Source: DASTFY01 sp963829955 (lineage in GTDB: Bacteria > Actinomycetota > Acidimicrobiia > Acidimicrobiales > Ilumatobacteraceae). From it: DNA of 64,000 bases. Shown here piece after piece: positions 38,040 through 47,106 of this stretch. The notes beneath the pieces are model-generated. The model saw nothing but the letters and a program-made list of their open reading frames with translations, did not search any database and was not told the origin of the DNA. Location of the stretch: NCBI GenBank assembly GCA_963829955.1, contig CAWHKS010000018.1, positions 1-64,000 of the forward strand, read 5' to 3'. How positions within the stretch are numbered: the first letter of the stretch is position 1; each line of letters starts with the position of its first letter. A program made the position numbers and the translations under genes.

Positions 38040-39530
38040 GTGACCGCGCCCACCCCGCCCATCGAGCTCGCCGGGCCGGCCGAGGACGTGCGTTCGCGCC
38101 TCGCGGAGCCGGCCCCGCTCGATCCCGCGGTGCTGGAGGCCCTCGCCGCCGCCTGCCCGGACACGACGAGCGATCCCGCGACGAGGGCCGAAGCCAGCCG
38201 GGACTGGTGGCCGCTGGCCATGCATTGGGCGGTGGCCGGGCAGGTGGGCGCGCTGGCGTCGGTGGTGTGCCGGCCGGCCGGTGTTGCCGAGGTGACCGCG
38301 GTGCTCCGTGTGTGCCACGAGCACGGCGTGCCGGTCACCGCCGCCGGTGGACGCAGCGGGGTGTGCGGCGCCAGTGTCCCGCGCTACGGCGGCGTGATGC
38401 TGGACCTCACGGCCATGGCCGGTGTCGTGGGCGTCGACGACGAGAGCCTCACCGCCGACGTCCTTCCCGGCACGTTCGGGCCCGACCTCGAAGCGGACCT
38501 GCGGGCCCGCGGCCTGACCCTCGGGCACTGGCCGCAGTCGATGGACATCTCGACCGTCGGGGGTTGGCTGGCCTGCCGGGGAGCGGGCCAATACTCGACC
38601 CGCTACGGCAAGATCGAAGACATGGTGGTCGGACTCGACGTGCTGCTGGGCGACGGCCGGCTCGTCTCCACCGGCGGCGGGCCGAGAGCTGCGGTCGGCC
38701 CCGACCTGACCCAGCTCTTCGTCGGGTCCGAAGGGACGCTGGGGATCATCACCCGGGCTCGCCTGCGGGTGCATCCCGTCCCGTCCGGCGAGGGCCGGGC
38801 GGCGTTCGGCTTCGCCTCCTGGGACGACGGCGTGGAGGCGTGCCGGCGCATCCTGCGGCGCGGCGCCACCCCCGCCGTCCTGCGGCTGTACGACCCGATC
38901 GAGTCCCAGCGCAGCCACGACACCGACGGATCCGTCGCTGTGCTACTGGTGCTGGACGAAGCTGAACCACTGCTCGTCGACGCCACGATGGCGATCGTGG
39001 CCGAGGAGTGCGCGGCCGCCACCCCGCTCGACGAGGCGTTGGTCGAGAGCTGGTTGGAGCACCGCAACGACGTGTCCGCCCTCGAGGCACTCACCCGCAA
39101 GGGCTTCGTCGTCGACACCCTGGAGATCGCCGGGCCCTGGAGCCGCCTCCCTGGCATCTACCTGAACACCACGGCCGCGCTCCTGGCCGTCCCCCACGCC
39201 AGGGTGGCCAGCGCCCACCTGTCGCACAGCTACCTCGACGGCGCCTGCCTGTACTTCACCTTTGCCGCCACGCCCCCGGCCGAAGAGATCGAGTCGACCT
39301 ACGTCTCGCTGTGGGATGCCGGGACGAGGGCGGTGCTGGCCGCGGGCGGCAACCTGAGCCACCATCACGGTGTCGGGCTCAACCGGGACCGCTTCGTGGC
39401 CGAGGCACTCGGTTCCGGGCACGACGTCCTGTCCGCCGTGAAAGCGGCGCTGGACCCCGCGGGCATCCTCAACCCCGGCAAGCTCGGCATGGGAGGCCCG
39501 ATCGGGCCGGGCGGGGCGACCTGGCCGTGA
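38040..39530 (+). CDS. FAD-binding oxidase, alkyldihydroxyacetonephosphate synthase-like
   Basis: PCMH-type flavoprotein of 496 residues. The FAD-binding region has 'VPVTAAGGRSGVCGASVPRYGGVMLDLTAM' (about 98-127) and 'GTFGPDLEADLRARGLTLGHWPQS', and the C-terminal domain has 'NLSHHHGVGLNRDRFV' and 'LDPAGILNPGKLG', as in ADPS/GlcD-like oxidases. It probably acts on glycerol-derived or hydroxy-acid substrates in this glp locus; the ether-lipid ADPS activity is possible but unproven. GTG start abuts the glpD stop directly (TGAGTG). Confidence 0.85.
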   Translation: MTAPTPPIELAGPAEDVRSRLAEPAPLDPAVLEALAAACPDTTSDPATRAEASRDWWPLAMHWAVAGQVGALASVVCRPAGVAEVTAVLRVCHEHGVPVTAAGGRSGVCGASVPRYGGVMLDLTAMAGVVGVDDESLTADVLPGTFGPDLEADLRARGLTLGHWPQSMDISTVGGWLACRGAGQYSTRYGKIEDMVVGLDVLLGDGRLVSTGGGPRAAVGPDLTQLFVGSEGTLGIITRARLRVHPVPSGEGRAAFGFASWDDGVEACRRILRRGATPAVLRLYDPIESQRSHDTDGSVAVLLVLDEAEPLLVDATMAIVAEECAAATPLDEALVESWLEHRNDVSALEALTRKGFVVDTLEIAGPWSRLPGIYLNTTAALLAVPHARVASAHLSHSYLDGACLYFTFAATPPAEEIESTYVSLWDAGTRAVLAAGGNLSHHHGVGLNRDRFVAEALGSGHDVLSAVKAALDPAGILNPGKLGMGGPIGPGGATWP

Positions 39531-39925
39531 ACGACCGCCTGGACCCGAAGGCGCTGCGGGAAGGCGCGCTGGTGGCTGCGGTCGTGGCCGTGCCGGCCGG
39601 TGTCGTCGGGCGCGTCCTGAGCGACCGGCCGGACCAACCGGACTGGCTGTGGGTGCTGGTGGTCGTCGTGCTGGCCGGCCTCGTGGCCGGCGCCGCGGTC
39701 GCGGCGTCCCGCCAGGACCGCGGGTTCCCGCTCACCCACGGCGTCGTCACCGCCGTCGGCGTGTTCGTCGCTGTCCAGACCGTCGGGATCCTGATCCGGC
39801 TGCTCCGGGGCGACTCGATCAGCTGGAGCCGGGTGACCTCCAGCCTCCTGCTCTCGCTGATGGCGGGGATGGCAGGGGGTCTGCTGGGGAGCGCGCTCCT
39901 CTCCCAACGGGCGGCACGCCGGTGA
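39527..39925 (+). CDS. Small four-helix membrane protein, glp operon
   Basis: I do not recognise a function. The 132-residue product has about four hydrophobic helices (about 12-30, 43-60, 75-95 and 107-128) with short charged loops and a C-terminal RAARR. Its GTG overlaps the oxidase stop (GTGA), and its own stop overlaps the kinase start by GTGA, so it is coupled on both sides and its expression is locked to the glycerol genes. It resembles small actinobacterial conserved membrane proteins. Confidence 0.75.
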   Translation: MNDRLDPKALREGALVAAVVAVPAGVVGRVLSDRPDQPDWLWVLVVVVLAGLVAGAAVAASRQDRGFPLTHGVVTAVGVFVAVQTVGILIRLLRGDSISWSRVTSSLLLSLMAGMAGGLLGSALLSQRAARR

Positions 39926-41368
39926 CCGTGCTCGTCATCGACGTCGGCACGAGCGGCGTGCGGGCCGGGCGGGTGCAACCGGACGCCACGGTCACCGACG
40001 TCCACTACCGCGCCCTGCCGCCGTCGACGCCCTTCCCAGGTCTGGTCGAGTTCGACGCCACCGAACTGGCGAGCGCGGTGCTCGAGGTGGCCGGCGCGGC
40101 AGGCGCGTCCGGAGGGCCGGTGGAAGCCGTGGGGATCACCAACCAGCGCGCGTCGACCGTGCTGTGGGATCGCCAGACCGGCGAGCCGGTGGCCCCGGCC
40201 ATCGGCTGGCAGGACCTGCGCACCGTGTTCGATTGCCTCACGATCGCTGCCGAGCACGGTATCCGCCTGGCTCCCAACCAGTCCGCCACCAAGCTGGCCG
40301 CGCTGCTCAACACCCACGATCCCGACCGCAGCCGCGACCTGTGTTTCGGGACCGTCGACACCTGGGTGGCGTGGACCCTGTCCGGAGGCCGGCTCCACGT
40401 GACGGATCACTCCAACGCGGCCGTCACCGGGCTCCTGGACGAGAGCGCGGCAGGAGTGGTCGGACCGGGTGCTCGACGCTCTGCGCATCCCCCGGTCCGC
40501 GCTGCCCACGATCGTCGACTCCTGCGGCGCGGTCGGCGAGGCGGACGCCCTGGAGGGCGCGCCTCCCATCGCCGCCATCATCGGCGACCAGCAGGGATCG
40601 CTCGTCGGGCAGGGCTGCGTGCACCCCGGGCGCACCAAGGTGACCTTCGGAACCGGCGGGATGCTCGACACCTGCACCGGGCCGGAGGCACCGGCGACCG
40701 CCCAGCGCCACCCGCACGGGACGTTCCCCATCGTGGCCTGGAGTCGGGCCGGCGAGCTCACGTGGGGCGCCGAGGCGATCATGCTCTCCGCGGGGACCAA
40801 CCTGGAATGGCTGGTCGAGGACCTCGGGGTGCTCGTCGATGCCGCCGAGAGCCACACGGTGGCCAGCGCGTGCGAGGACACGGGCGGCGTGGTGTACGTC
40901 CCGGCCCTGCTCGGACTGGGGACCCCCCGCTGGGACTTCGGTGCCCGCGGCACCCTGCTCGGCCTCACCCGCGGCACCGGGCGGCCCGAGCTGGTGCGGG
41001 CCGTGCTGGAGGGGATCGCCCAGCGGGGCGCGGATCTGGTCGAGGCGGCCGAGGCGGATACCGGCCTGACGATCGAGTGCCTACGAGTCGACGGCGGCAT
41101 GAGCGCGAACCCGACGTTCGTCCAGGCGCTGGCCGACGCCACACAGCGGCAGGTCGAGGTGTCACCGGTGCTGGAGGCGACCACCCTCGGCGCCGGCCTC
41201 CTCGCCGGGTTGGCCACGTCCGTGTGGGGCAGCCTCGACGACATCGCCGGTTCGTGGCGTCCCCGCGCCGTGATCGAACCGGGGCTTCCGCTCGACCGGG
41301 AGCGGTGGGCGAAGGCAGTCGAGCGCGCCGCCGGTTGGATGCCCGACCTGTCCTCGCTGGACTTCTAG
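39922..41368 (+). pseudogene. glpK: Glycerol kinase-like FGGY kinase, interrupted by one frameshift
   Basis: FGGY kinase converting glycerol to glycerol 3-phosphate, about 481 residues if read through. N-half has 'VIDVGTSGVRAGRVQ' and 'GITNQRASTVLWDRQTGEPVAPAIGWQDLRT'; C-half has 'IGDQQGSLVGQGCVHPGRTKVTFGTGG', 'LGLGTPRWDFGARGTLLGLTRGT' and 'DGGMSANPTFVQALAD', all GlpK-like. The frame moves by +1 between 40441 and 40455: GCGCGGCAGGAG would be in frame as GCGCGCAGGAG, giving 'LLDESAQEWSDRVLDALR'. One extra G, so pseudogene or assembly error. GTG at 39922 overlaps the preceding stop. Confidence 0.82.
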
Positions 41369-41467
41369 AGTTGCCCCGCCCGGCCCCGGACAGGAAGGCT
41401 GTGGCACCGTTCGCGCCGTCCGGCGGACCCCCCTGGTCAACCGGGCCCGTCGAGGAGAGCTGCTGCC

Positions 41468-42211
41468 TTGCCAATTGAGGACTGGCCCATCGAGGACTGG
41501 CCAACCGAGGATCACCAGCCCGCGAGCCCTCGAGCGGCACGGCCGGTTCCCCGCCGGCTGGCACTGAGCACCTTGGCCGCGCTGGCCGGTGGCGCCTTGG
41601 CCACCGCGTTCGCCGTCCCGGCCGCCGCCCAGACCGTCACCACCGGCCCCGGCGGCACGGACGACACCGCGGCGCCCCCGCCCGAGACCGATGCGCCGAC
41701 CACGACGGCGCCGCCCAAGCGGCCGACCGAGGCCGACATCGAGCTGCTCGGCTTCGCGCAGAGCCTCGAGTTCGCCGCCGCCGAGCTGTACGGCCAGGCC
41801 ATCCCCGTCCTCAGCGAAGAGATCAGCCTGGAAGCGGCGGTGTTCCGCCGTCACCATCAGGCCTACGGCGAACAGATCGGCGCCCTGCTCGGCCGGCAGG
41901 CGCCGGGCGTCGCCAACCGGACCCTGGTCGAGGAGCGCACGCCCGCCTTCAGTGCCCGCACCGAGCCCGCCATCATCCGGGCCGCGTACGAGCTGGAGAG
42001 CTCACTGGCCGCCACCAACACGCAGCTGCTCGCTCGGCTGCGGGGCACGGACGGGCTCACGCTCATCGCGTCCATCCAGCCCATCGAATCCCGACAGTCG
42101 GTCGTGCTGGGCCAGGCCGTCGGCCTGTCGAACGAGGAGCTCCTCCCCGTGCTCGAGGGCGAGGAACCGGGCGCCGAGGTGCTCACCCAGACGCAGTACC
42201 CGATCGCGTGA
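41468..42211 (+). CDS. Secreted ferritin-like domain protein
   Basis: Exported protein of 247 residues. A signal-like segment (about 29-55, 'RRLALSTLAALAGGALATAFAVPAAAQ') precedes a Thr/Pro linker and a four-helix ferritin-like domain (about 85-240, 'GFAQSLEFAAAELYGQAIPVL', 'AVFRRHHQAYGEQIGALLG', 'IQPIESRQSVVLGQAVG') with Glu and His residues placed as in ferritin_2/DUF4439-type proteins. TTG start at 41468 with GAGGAGAG upstream. It is tightly coupled to the next gene of the same fold. Metal binding is inferred. Confidence 0.75.
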   Translation: MPIEDWPIEDWPTEDHQPASPRAARPVPRRLALSTLAALAGGALATAFAVPAAAQTVTTGPGGTDDTAAPPPETDAPTTTAPPKRPTEADIELLGFAQSLEFAAAELYGQAIPVLSEEISLEAAVFRRHHQAYGEQIGALLGRQAPGVANRTLVEERTPAFSARTEPAIIRAAYELESSLAATNTQLLARLRGTDGLTLIASIQPIESRQSVVLGQAVGLSNEELLPVLEGEEPGAEVLTQTQYPIA

Positions 42212-42243
42212 TGACCACCCCCGAGCCGTCCCCAGGAGTCCCG

Positions 42244-43095
42244 ATGTCGTCGGACACCGGCCCGTCCTTTCCCGGTGCGTCCATCGACCGCCGCCGCTTC
42301 CTCGTCGCCGGCGGAGCGGCCGCCACGCTCACCGCCGCGCTGGTGGCCTGCGCCCAGGAGGACGAGGCCATCCCGGTGAGCGGCGAGGTGGTCCCGCCGG
42401 CCAGCGTGCAGCAACCGCCGGTGAACGACGCCGTCTACCTGCGGACGTCGTCCTCGGTGATCTCCAGCGGCATCGCGGCGTACGCCACGCTCCTCGAACT
42501 CGGCGTGCTCTCCCCCGAGGACGAGGAGCTCCTCACGCTGGTGAACGACAACCACGTCGAGCAGCTCGGGTTGCTCACCGAGGCGACCACGGCCGTCGGC
42601 GGTCAGGGTTTCGACGAGCCGAACCCGTTCATCGACGAGACGGTGGTCGGGCCGGCCATCGAAGCCATCGCGGCCGGGGGCGACGAACCGATGGACGTGC
42701 TGCGCTTCGCCAACGCGTACGAGACGCTCATCGCCTCCACGTTGCAGGGCTTCGTGCCCAACGTGGCGGACTTCGATGTCCGGCGCCTCATGGGGGCCAT
42801 GAGCGCGGCCGAGAACCGCAACGCCGCGGTGATCGTCAGCCGGATCGAGGGCTTCACGGTGATCGGCGCGGAGACCGCGGCTCAAGCCGAGGCAGCGTCG
42901 GGGTCGGCCCCACTCGACACCGGCCCGGGGGCCACCGCCAACACCGCGCCCGACACCGGCCCGACGGTCGCTGCGCCGCTGCCGGTGTCACAGGTGCCGG
43001 GCGCGTTCGCGTCGCTCGCCGCCGTCGAGGTCGTGCTGGGCGGCGAGGACCTGACCTGGGAGACACCGGGTCCCAACTCGTACATCTACGAGTAG
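42244..43095 (+). CDS. Tat-exported ferritin-like lipoprotein
   Basis: About 283 residues from ATG 42244 (AGGAG five bases upstream; an ATG at 42211 in a TGATG junction is the alternative). A Tat signal DRRRFLVAG is followed by 'AALVACAQE', whose Cys looks like a lipobox. The mature part is a ferritin-like bundle ('YATLLELGVLSPEDEELLTLVNDNHVEQLGLL', 'ANAYETLIASTLQG', 'MGAMSAAENRNAAVIV') with an Ala/Thr-rich insert near 235-255. It pairs with the preceding ferritin-like gene, a pattern seen in secreted iron- or manganese-handling pairs. Function unknown. Confidence 0.78.
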   Translation: MSSDTGPSFPGASIDRRRFLVAGGAAATLTAALVACAQEDEAIPVSGEVVPPASVQQPPVNDAVYLRTSSSVISSGIAAYATLLELGVLSPEDEELLTLVNDNHVEQLGLLTEATTAVGGQGFDEPNPFIDETVVGPAIEAIAAGGDEPMDVLRFANAYETLIASTLQGFVPNVADFDVRRLMGAMSAAENRNAAVIVSRIEGFTVIGAETAAQAEAASGSAPLDTGPGATANTAPDTGPTVAAPLPVSQVPGAFASLAAVEVVLGGEDLTWETPGPNSYIYE

Positions 43096-43117
43096 ACCCC
43101 CTCGTAGACTGGCGGCG

Positions 43118-43486
43118 ACGACGAGTGGGCCGGGTGGCCGCGGCTCGGCACCGACCGGGTCGAGGAAAGTCGGGACTCCACAGGGCACGGTGCTGGCGAG
43201 AGCCAGGTCGGGGCGACCTGACGGACAGTGTCACAGAGAACAGACCGCCGATGGGCCGCCGGGCGACCGGAGGTCACAGGCAAGGGTGAAACGGTGCGGC
43301 AAGAGCGCACCAGCGTCCGGGGTGACCCGGGCGGCTCGATCAACCCCGCCGGGAGCAAGGCCGAGCAGGGGGCATGGGTGACCCGCCCGCCCGCAAGGGC
43401 GACCCCCGGGTAGGCCGCTCAGATGGATGGCCACCCAGGCGCCGCGAGGCGCCGGACAGGATCCCGCTTACAGGCTCACTCGTCGT
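43118..43486 (+). ncRNA. rnpB: RNase P RNA (type A)
   Basis: Catalytic RNA that trims tRNA 5' ends. Conserved core elements read in order: GAGGAAAGTCGGGACTCCA (43162-43180), CAGAGAACAGACCGCCG (43234-43250), GGTGAAACGGTGCGG (43285-43299), AGATGGATGGCC and ACAGGATCCCGCTTACAGGC. The ends pair as helix P1: ACGACGAGT (43118-43126) with ACTCGTCGT (43478-43486). Size about 369 nt is typical. The 3' end touches the stop codon of an integrase fragment, which marks rnpB as an integration site. Confidence 0.93.
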
Positions 43487-43872
43487 CACTTACAGGCATC
43501 TACCAGGGCCTTCGTCCCGTCACTGAGCCGCCGGGGGTTCGACGGGGGTTCTGAGGGGCTGGCGTGCGCGGCGTCGATTGCGTCGCGGGTCCGGACCTCA
43601 TCGACCGGCCACAGGTGCGAGTAGGTGTCCAGGGTCTCGGCCGCGGTGGCGTGGCCAAGCGCCTCCTGGACCGCCTTCACCGGGCAGCCGGCGCCGATGA
43701 GCACCGAGGCGTAGTGGTGCCGGAGGGCGTGGAAGGTGACGTGGGTGCCGACGCCGACCCTGGTGGCGCCCTTGCGGAACAGCTCGACGCTGCGGTCGCG
43801 GCGAACCGGCCCGCCGGTCTCGGTGGTGGCGCGGCTGGCGCCATCGCCGCGTTCCTCGCCCTGCTCGGGTAA
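43486..43872 (-). pseudogene. Tyrosine recombinase (integrase), C-terminal fragment 1
   Basis: Only the last 128 codons of a phage-type integrase remain; a TGA precedes them in frame at 43873-43875. Catalytic box 2 is intact: HALRHHYASVL (HxLR), then 'GHATAAETLDTYSHLWP', which supplies the His and the nucleophilic Tyr. The first catalytic Arg and the N-terminal DNA-binding domain are missing. The stop codon begins exactly where the rnpB P1 helix ends. Family knowledge: integrase genes usually lie next to the att site, so rnpB is the likely target. Confidence 0.8.
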
Positions 43873-43940
43873 TCACCCGATGGTCCAGGTCCGGCTCCGC
43901 AGCTCGGCGGCTGGGCCGAACCAACTCGCCACGTGAAACG

Positions 43941-44270
43941 TCAACTGGCGATGCTGCCCAGCGCTGCCACGAAGCCGACGCCGACCGACGATTCCAGGAA
44001 CTCCCAGGCCCGCAGCTCGTCGAGGAGTTCCTGGTAACGCCGCCATCGCGATGCGTCCTCCCCAACCAGTGACTCGACCGCGGCCCGCCAGCGCCGTCGC
44101 GCCTTCGTCGGCAACCAGCCGATGGACGGCTTCCGTCGAACCGCCTCCGGTAGCAACCTGTTTCCGCGCCCGAATTGCATGGTGAGCTTGCGCCTCGCCA
44201 GGTCGGCCTGGCGATTCGTCCCCACGAGAGCGAGCACAGCAGCAAGGACGAACAGCAGGTTGACGTACAT
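43941..44270 (-). CDS. Small protein with N-terminal membrane helix, unknown
   Basis: I do not recognise this 109-residue product. Residues 3-20 (VNLLFVLAAVLALVGTN) form one membrane helix, and the rest is Arg/Trp-rich and soluble. It has no clear ribosome site. The gene lies inside the island between the first integrase fragment and the frame-broken region. It could be a small element-borne protein, or a chance open frame; codon use resembles neighbours. Confidence 0.45.
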   Translation of the reverse strand: MYVNLLFVLAAVLALVGTNRQADLARRKLTMQFGRGNRLLPEAVRRKPSIGWLPTKARRRWRAAVESLVGEDASRWRRYQELLDELRAWEFLESSVGVGFVAALGSIAS

Positions 44271-44292
44271 CGACCCACGTTACGCGTGTCGG

Positions 44293-44427
44293 ATGAGCGT
44301 AGGAGAGGTGGGTGTCCCCCTTCCCCAGGCTCCCGCGCCCGACCCGGTGGACGTGGACCGAGTGCGCCTGGTGGACGCCGCCACGGTGGCGAGGGCGCCG
44401 CTGTCGCCGGCCGAGCTGCGGCCGTGA
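44293..44427 (+). CDS. Short ORF of 44 residues, unknown
   Basis: Open frame from ATG 44293 to TGA 44427, product ends LSPAELRP and begins MSVGEVGVPLPQAPAP. No ribosome site is evident and it is divergent from the gene at 43941-44270. It lies in about 490 bp without any clear gene. Reported only because nothing else explains this stretch; it may not be expressed. Confidence 0.2.
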   Translation: MSVGEVGVPLPQAPAPDPVDVDRVRLVDAATVARAPLSPAELRP

Positions 44428-44764
44428 GGCCGGGGACAGCGCCGAGCCGGCGCGCTCGGCCATCACCCCCACCGGCCGAGGCGCTACCGGCGCTCTCCTC
44501 CGCCCTCAGCGCTCGCTGGCGGGCGCTCGGTGGTCCGTCCTCCACCCCGCGCCGGCTCGTGCCGCTCCGGCACACGGAGAGGCCCACTGCACCACCGGGA
44601 GGGGCGATGGCGCGCTGACGGCATCAACGGTCGCTTCGACCGGGAGACCGAGCGCCAGGCGCACGTCGCGCTGGCTGCAGCTCGCCCTCGCCGACGAGGA
44701 CCACATTGACCGCCGAGACCAACGCCGGCGCGCCGTGCGCCGCCGGCTGGAAGGAGACCACCTG

Positions 44765-45459
44765 ATGACCATGACCACCGCCCCCACCGCCGCGGAGGCG
44801 CCTGCTCTCGCCCACGCCGAGGCCGCCGCGCGCCGCGCCGCCGACCGGCTCGCGGCTGGGTCGTGCGCGGCCTCGACCGTGGCGCGCTCAACGTCCCGCC
44901 GCTGGCCGACCGGCGCCCGGTCGCCGACCTCCTTGACGCCGGCCAGGCCAAGGCGTGGCACGCCTTCGACCGCCGTGTGGCCGAGTTTGACGCCGGCCGC
45001 GCCGAGGACGTCGGCCTGCGCGCCGAGCTGGACCGCGCCGAGGTCGATGACCGGGACGCCGCCCTGGCCGCCGTGCGCGGGCAAGCCGGTCCCGCCCTCG
45101 GTCCGAGCCGAGCGCGCCCTGGCCCACAAGACCGCGGAGCGCTTCGTCGGCGCGGTCGAGGACCCTGACGGCCGAGACCTTCGGCGAGCTGGCCTGGGCA
45201 CTGGTGCCAGCTCGGCGCAAGTTGGTCGAGCACGCCTGGGCCGAGCTGGCTGACGCCCCTCCGAAGTCCGCGGAGGCGCTTCGCACCGGGATGGCGCAGG
45301 TGGTGTGGGCGCTCGGCCTGCGCGCCGGCGGGCACGCCCCAGCACCGTGTGCTCACAGAGTTGGACGCCCTCCCGCTGGCGCGCTGGACCGAGCACGCCG
45401 ACGAGCTGTTGGACCAGCTCGGCACCGAGGTCGCCGCCGTGGCCGAGGACGAGGCATGA
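44765..45459 (+). pseudogene. Frame-broken hypothetical gene of the island
   Basis: A strong AAGGAGA precedes ATG 44765, and natural-looking protein runs to TGA 45459, but in pieces: 'MTMTTAPTAAEAPALAH' in frame 2, 'WVVRGLDRGALNVPPLADRRPVADLLDAGQ' in frame 1 from about 44850, 'SVRAERALAHKTAERFVGAVED' back in frame 2 from about 45100, 'FGELAWALVPARRKLVEHAW' in frame 3 from about 45170, and 'LTELDALPLARWTEHADELL' in frame 1 from about 45350. The whole would be about 230 Ala/Glu-rich residues with no family I recognise. At least four single-base frame changes in 700 bp. Decay or poor assembly. Confidence 0.6.
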
Positions 45460-45575
45460 GGTCCGTCACCGTACTGGCCTGGGAGCCGGACGAGGCCGAG
45501 GCCGACTTCCCCCCAACGTGCTCCGTCTGCGGACAAACCTGCCGCTGGCGACCGGCGAGGCGCCGGGCAAGGTAG
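45456..45575 (+). CDS. 39-residue Cys-containing ORF
   Basis: ATGA overlap with the end of the preceding broken gene; the product begins MRSVTVLAWEPDEAEAD and contains CSVCGQTC, then a basic tail. The spacing CxxCxxxC could hold a metal. It is translationally coupled in position to the previous reading frame, but because that frame is damaged it may itself be a frame fragment. No ribosome site of its own. Confidence 0.35.
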   Translation: MRSVTVLAWEPDEAEADFPPTCSVCGQTCRWRPARRRAR

Positions 45576-45761
45576 CGGCCCACCCTCAGCGCAGCGGACC
45601 GCCCCAGGGCGTGCGGGACTCCGGCAACGAGCCGGCGAGCAGCGACGCCTGGCTGCGCAGGATGGCCGAGGCCGCCATCCGCGGCCCACCCGACGGCCGG
45701 TGGATGACGGCGTGACGCCGGCTGGCGGCCGAGGTCGGGGAGGCTCCCGCCGAGGAGTCGG

Positions 45762-46037
45762 TCAGCGGCCCGTCCGGCCGTGCCACAGCACGGTCACGAT
45801 GTCCTCGGTCGTGTCGTCCACCACTACGACGAGGTCGTCGCGCTGGTAGCAGGTCCGGGGACCAGGGTGGCTCACGCCACCCGGGTAAATGGTGTCGGGC
45901 TCGGCGAGCGTCTCCTCGATGCGGTGCTCGGTCACCCTCATCTGCTTGCGTCGCTGGCGGGCGTGTTCGGTCAGGCGTCGCCGGCCACCTGATGGCTCGC
46001 CATGCCGCCCGGGGGCGGTGCGCCGGACGGTGCTCAT
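45762..46037 (-). CDS. DUF4258-like small protein
   Basis: 91 residues. The segment 'LTEHARQRRKQMRVTEHRIEETLAEPDTIYPG' followed by 'RDDLVVVVDDTTEDIVTVLW' matches the plan of DUF4258 proteins: an N-terminal HARQR(M) helix, an EDV-type helix, then two strands. These are small mobile-element proteins, often called toxin-like, with unknown activity. ATG at 46037; no good ribosome site. Appears intact, unlike most neighbours. About 300 bp either side carry no convincing gene. Confidence 0.55.
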   Translation of the reverse strand: MSTVRRTAPGRHGEPSGGRRRLTEHARQRRKQMRVTEHRIEETLAEPDTIYPGGVSHPGPRTCYQRDDLVVVVDDTTEDIVTVLWHGRTGR

Positions 46038-46179
46038 GATTTGTAGACGTACCCGGCACTGGGTGATGACGAAATCAGCTGGCTGTCGTGAGGCCGGGTG
46101 GCCGGAGCGTGATGGAGCGGCACGACGACCGGCCGTCGTGACCCTCGCCCACGGCGAGGCGTCCGGCGTGACTCCGGCC

Positions 46180-46949
46180 TCAGTGGACGGTGCCGGGTGG
46201 CTCGGTCTCGCCTGGCGCCAGCCAGGCTTCCTCGGCCGGTGGCGGGTCGCCCTCGCCGACCAGCTCGGTCTCGAAGCCGCCGTCGCGGTCGTTGAGGAAC
46301 GCCTGCGTTATGGCGGACGCCTCGCCGGCGGTCTCCGGCGGGATGGGGATGGCTGGGCCGACCGGCGAGTACCCCCACACCGGCGCGCGCTCGGCCAGCC
46401 ACGCCGCGTGGCCGGCCGCGTCGGTGGACGAGAGGGCGCCGTCGTAGCGCACGGTCGTCCCCGACTCCGAGCTGGTCGGGGCGACGGACGCGCCGAAGGC
46501 GAGCCCGAAGCCTTGCCTTCCGCCAGCTCGCCGTGCTCGGCTGTCACTGGCCACCTTCGCGCACCCCCTTGCACCAGCTCGCCCCGCCTTCCGTGCGCCC
46601 TGGCGCTCGGCCTCGGTCCCGTTGGCGGCCAGCTGGACCGTGCCGTGCGCGACGCACCGGGTGATCCACCGGCTGCGCGTGTCGGCCTCGTCGGCCTGGT
46701 GCGCCTTGTTGAGCCGCACGGTCTCGAACTCCCGGAACGGGAGCAAGACGATGTAGCCGGCCAGCTCGGCGTCCTCGAAGGCGAACCCCTTGCGGTCGAT
46801 CAGCTCGCCGCGCGGTCCGGTGGCCGGCTTCGGCTCGACGATCGGCGTCGCAGGCTCGGCCGTCTTGCGGGTGCGCTTGGCCTTGGCCGGCCCGGTGACC
46901 GGCGTAGCGGCGCCTTGCGCGCCCGCTTCGGCTGGGTGGGGGTGGTCAT
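46180..46949 (-). pseudogene. Frame-broken hypothetical gene of the island
   Basis: ATG 46949 has an AGAGGAG site and starts MTTPTQPKRARKA in one frame; the continuation 'AATPVTGPAKAKRTRKTAEPATPIVEP...FEDAELAGYIVLLPFREFETVRLNKAHQADEADTRSRW' is in another, and 'WPVTAEHGELAEGKA' before 'FGLAFGASVAPTSSESGTTV' is in a third. The last 115 residues look natural and acidic, with 'GEGDPPPAEEAWLAPGE' near the end. Lys-rich start suggests a DNA-binding or element protein, but no family is recognised. At least two single-base frame changes. Confidence 0.5.
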
Positions 46950-47106
46950 GACTGCTCCTCTGCTTCGGTAGCCGGCGCCGTGTGCGCCGGACGAGAGGAA
47001 CGCTGTCGCCGCCGGCGCCCATCGTCTACCGCTCCGTGAAAGGCTCCTCGGAGCCTTGGGGGACGCGCGCCCTGTCCCAGATGCAACGCCCGGCGGCGCT
47101 TGACCG

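Noticed and set aside
45889..46971. A 360-codon frame on the plus strand
   Set aside because: It runs antisense to the 46180-46949 gene and the DUF4258-like gene, has Arg/Pro/Gly-rich shadow composition and no recognisable family.
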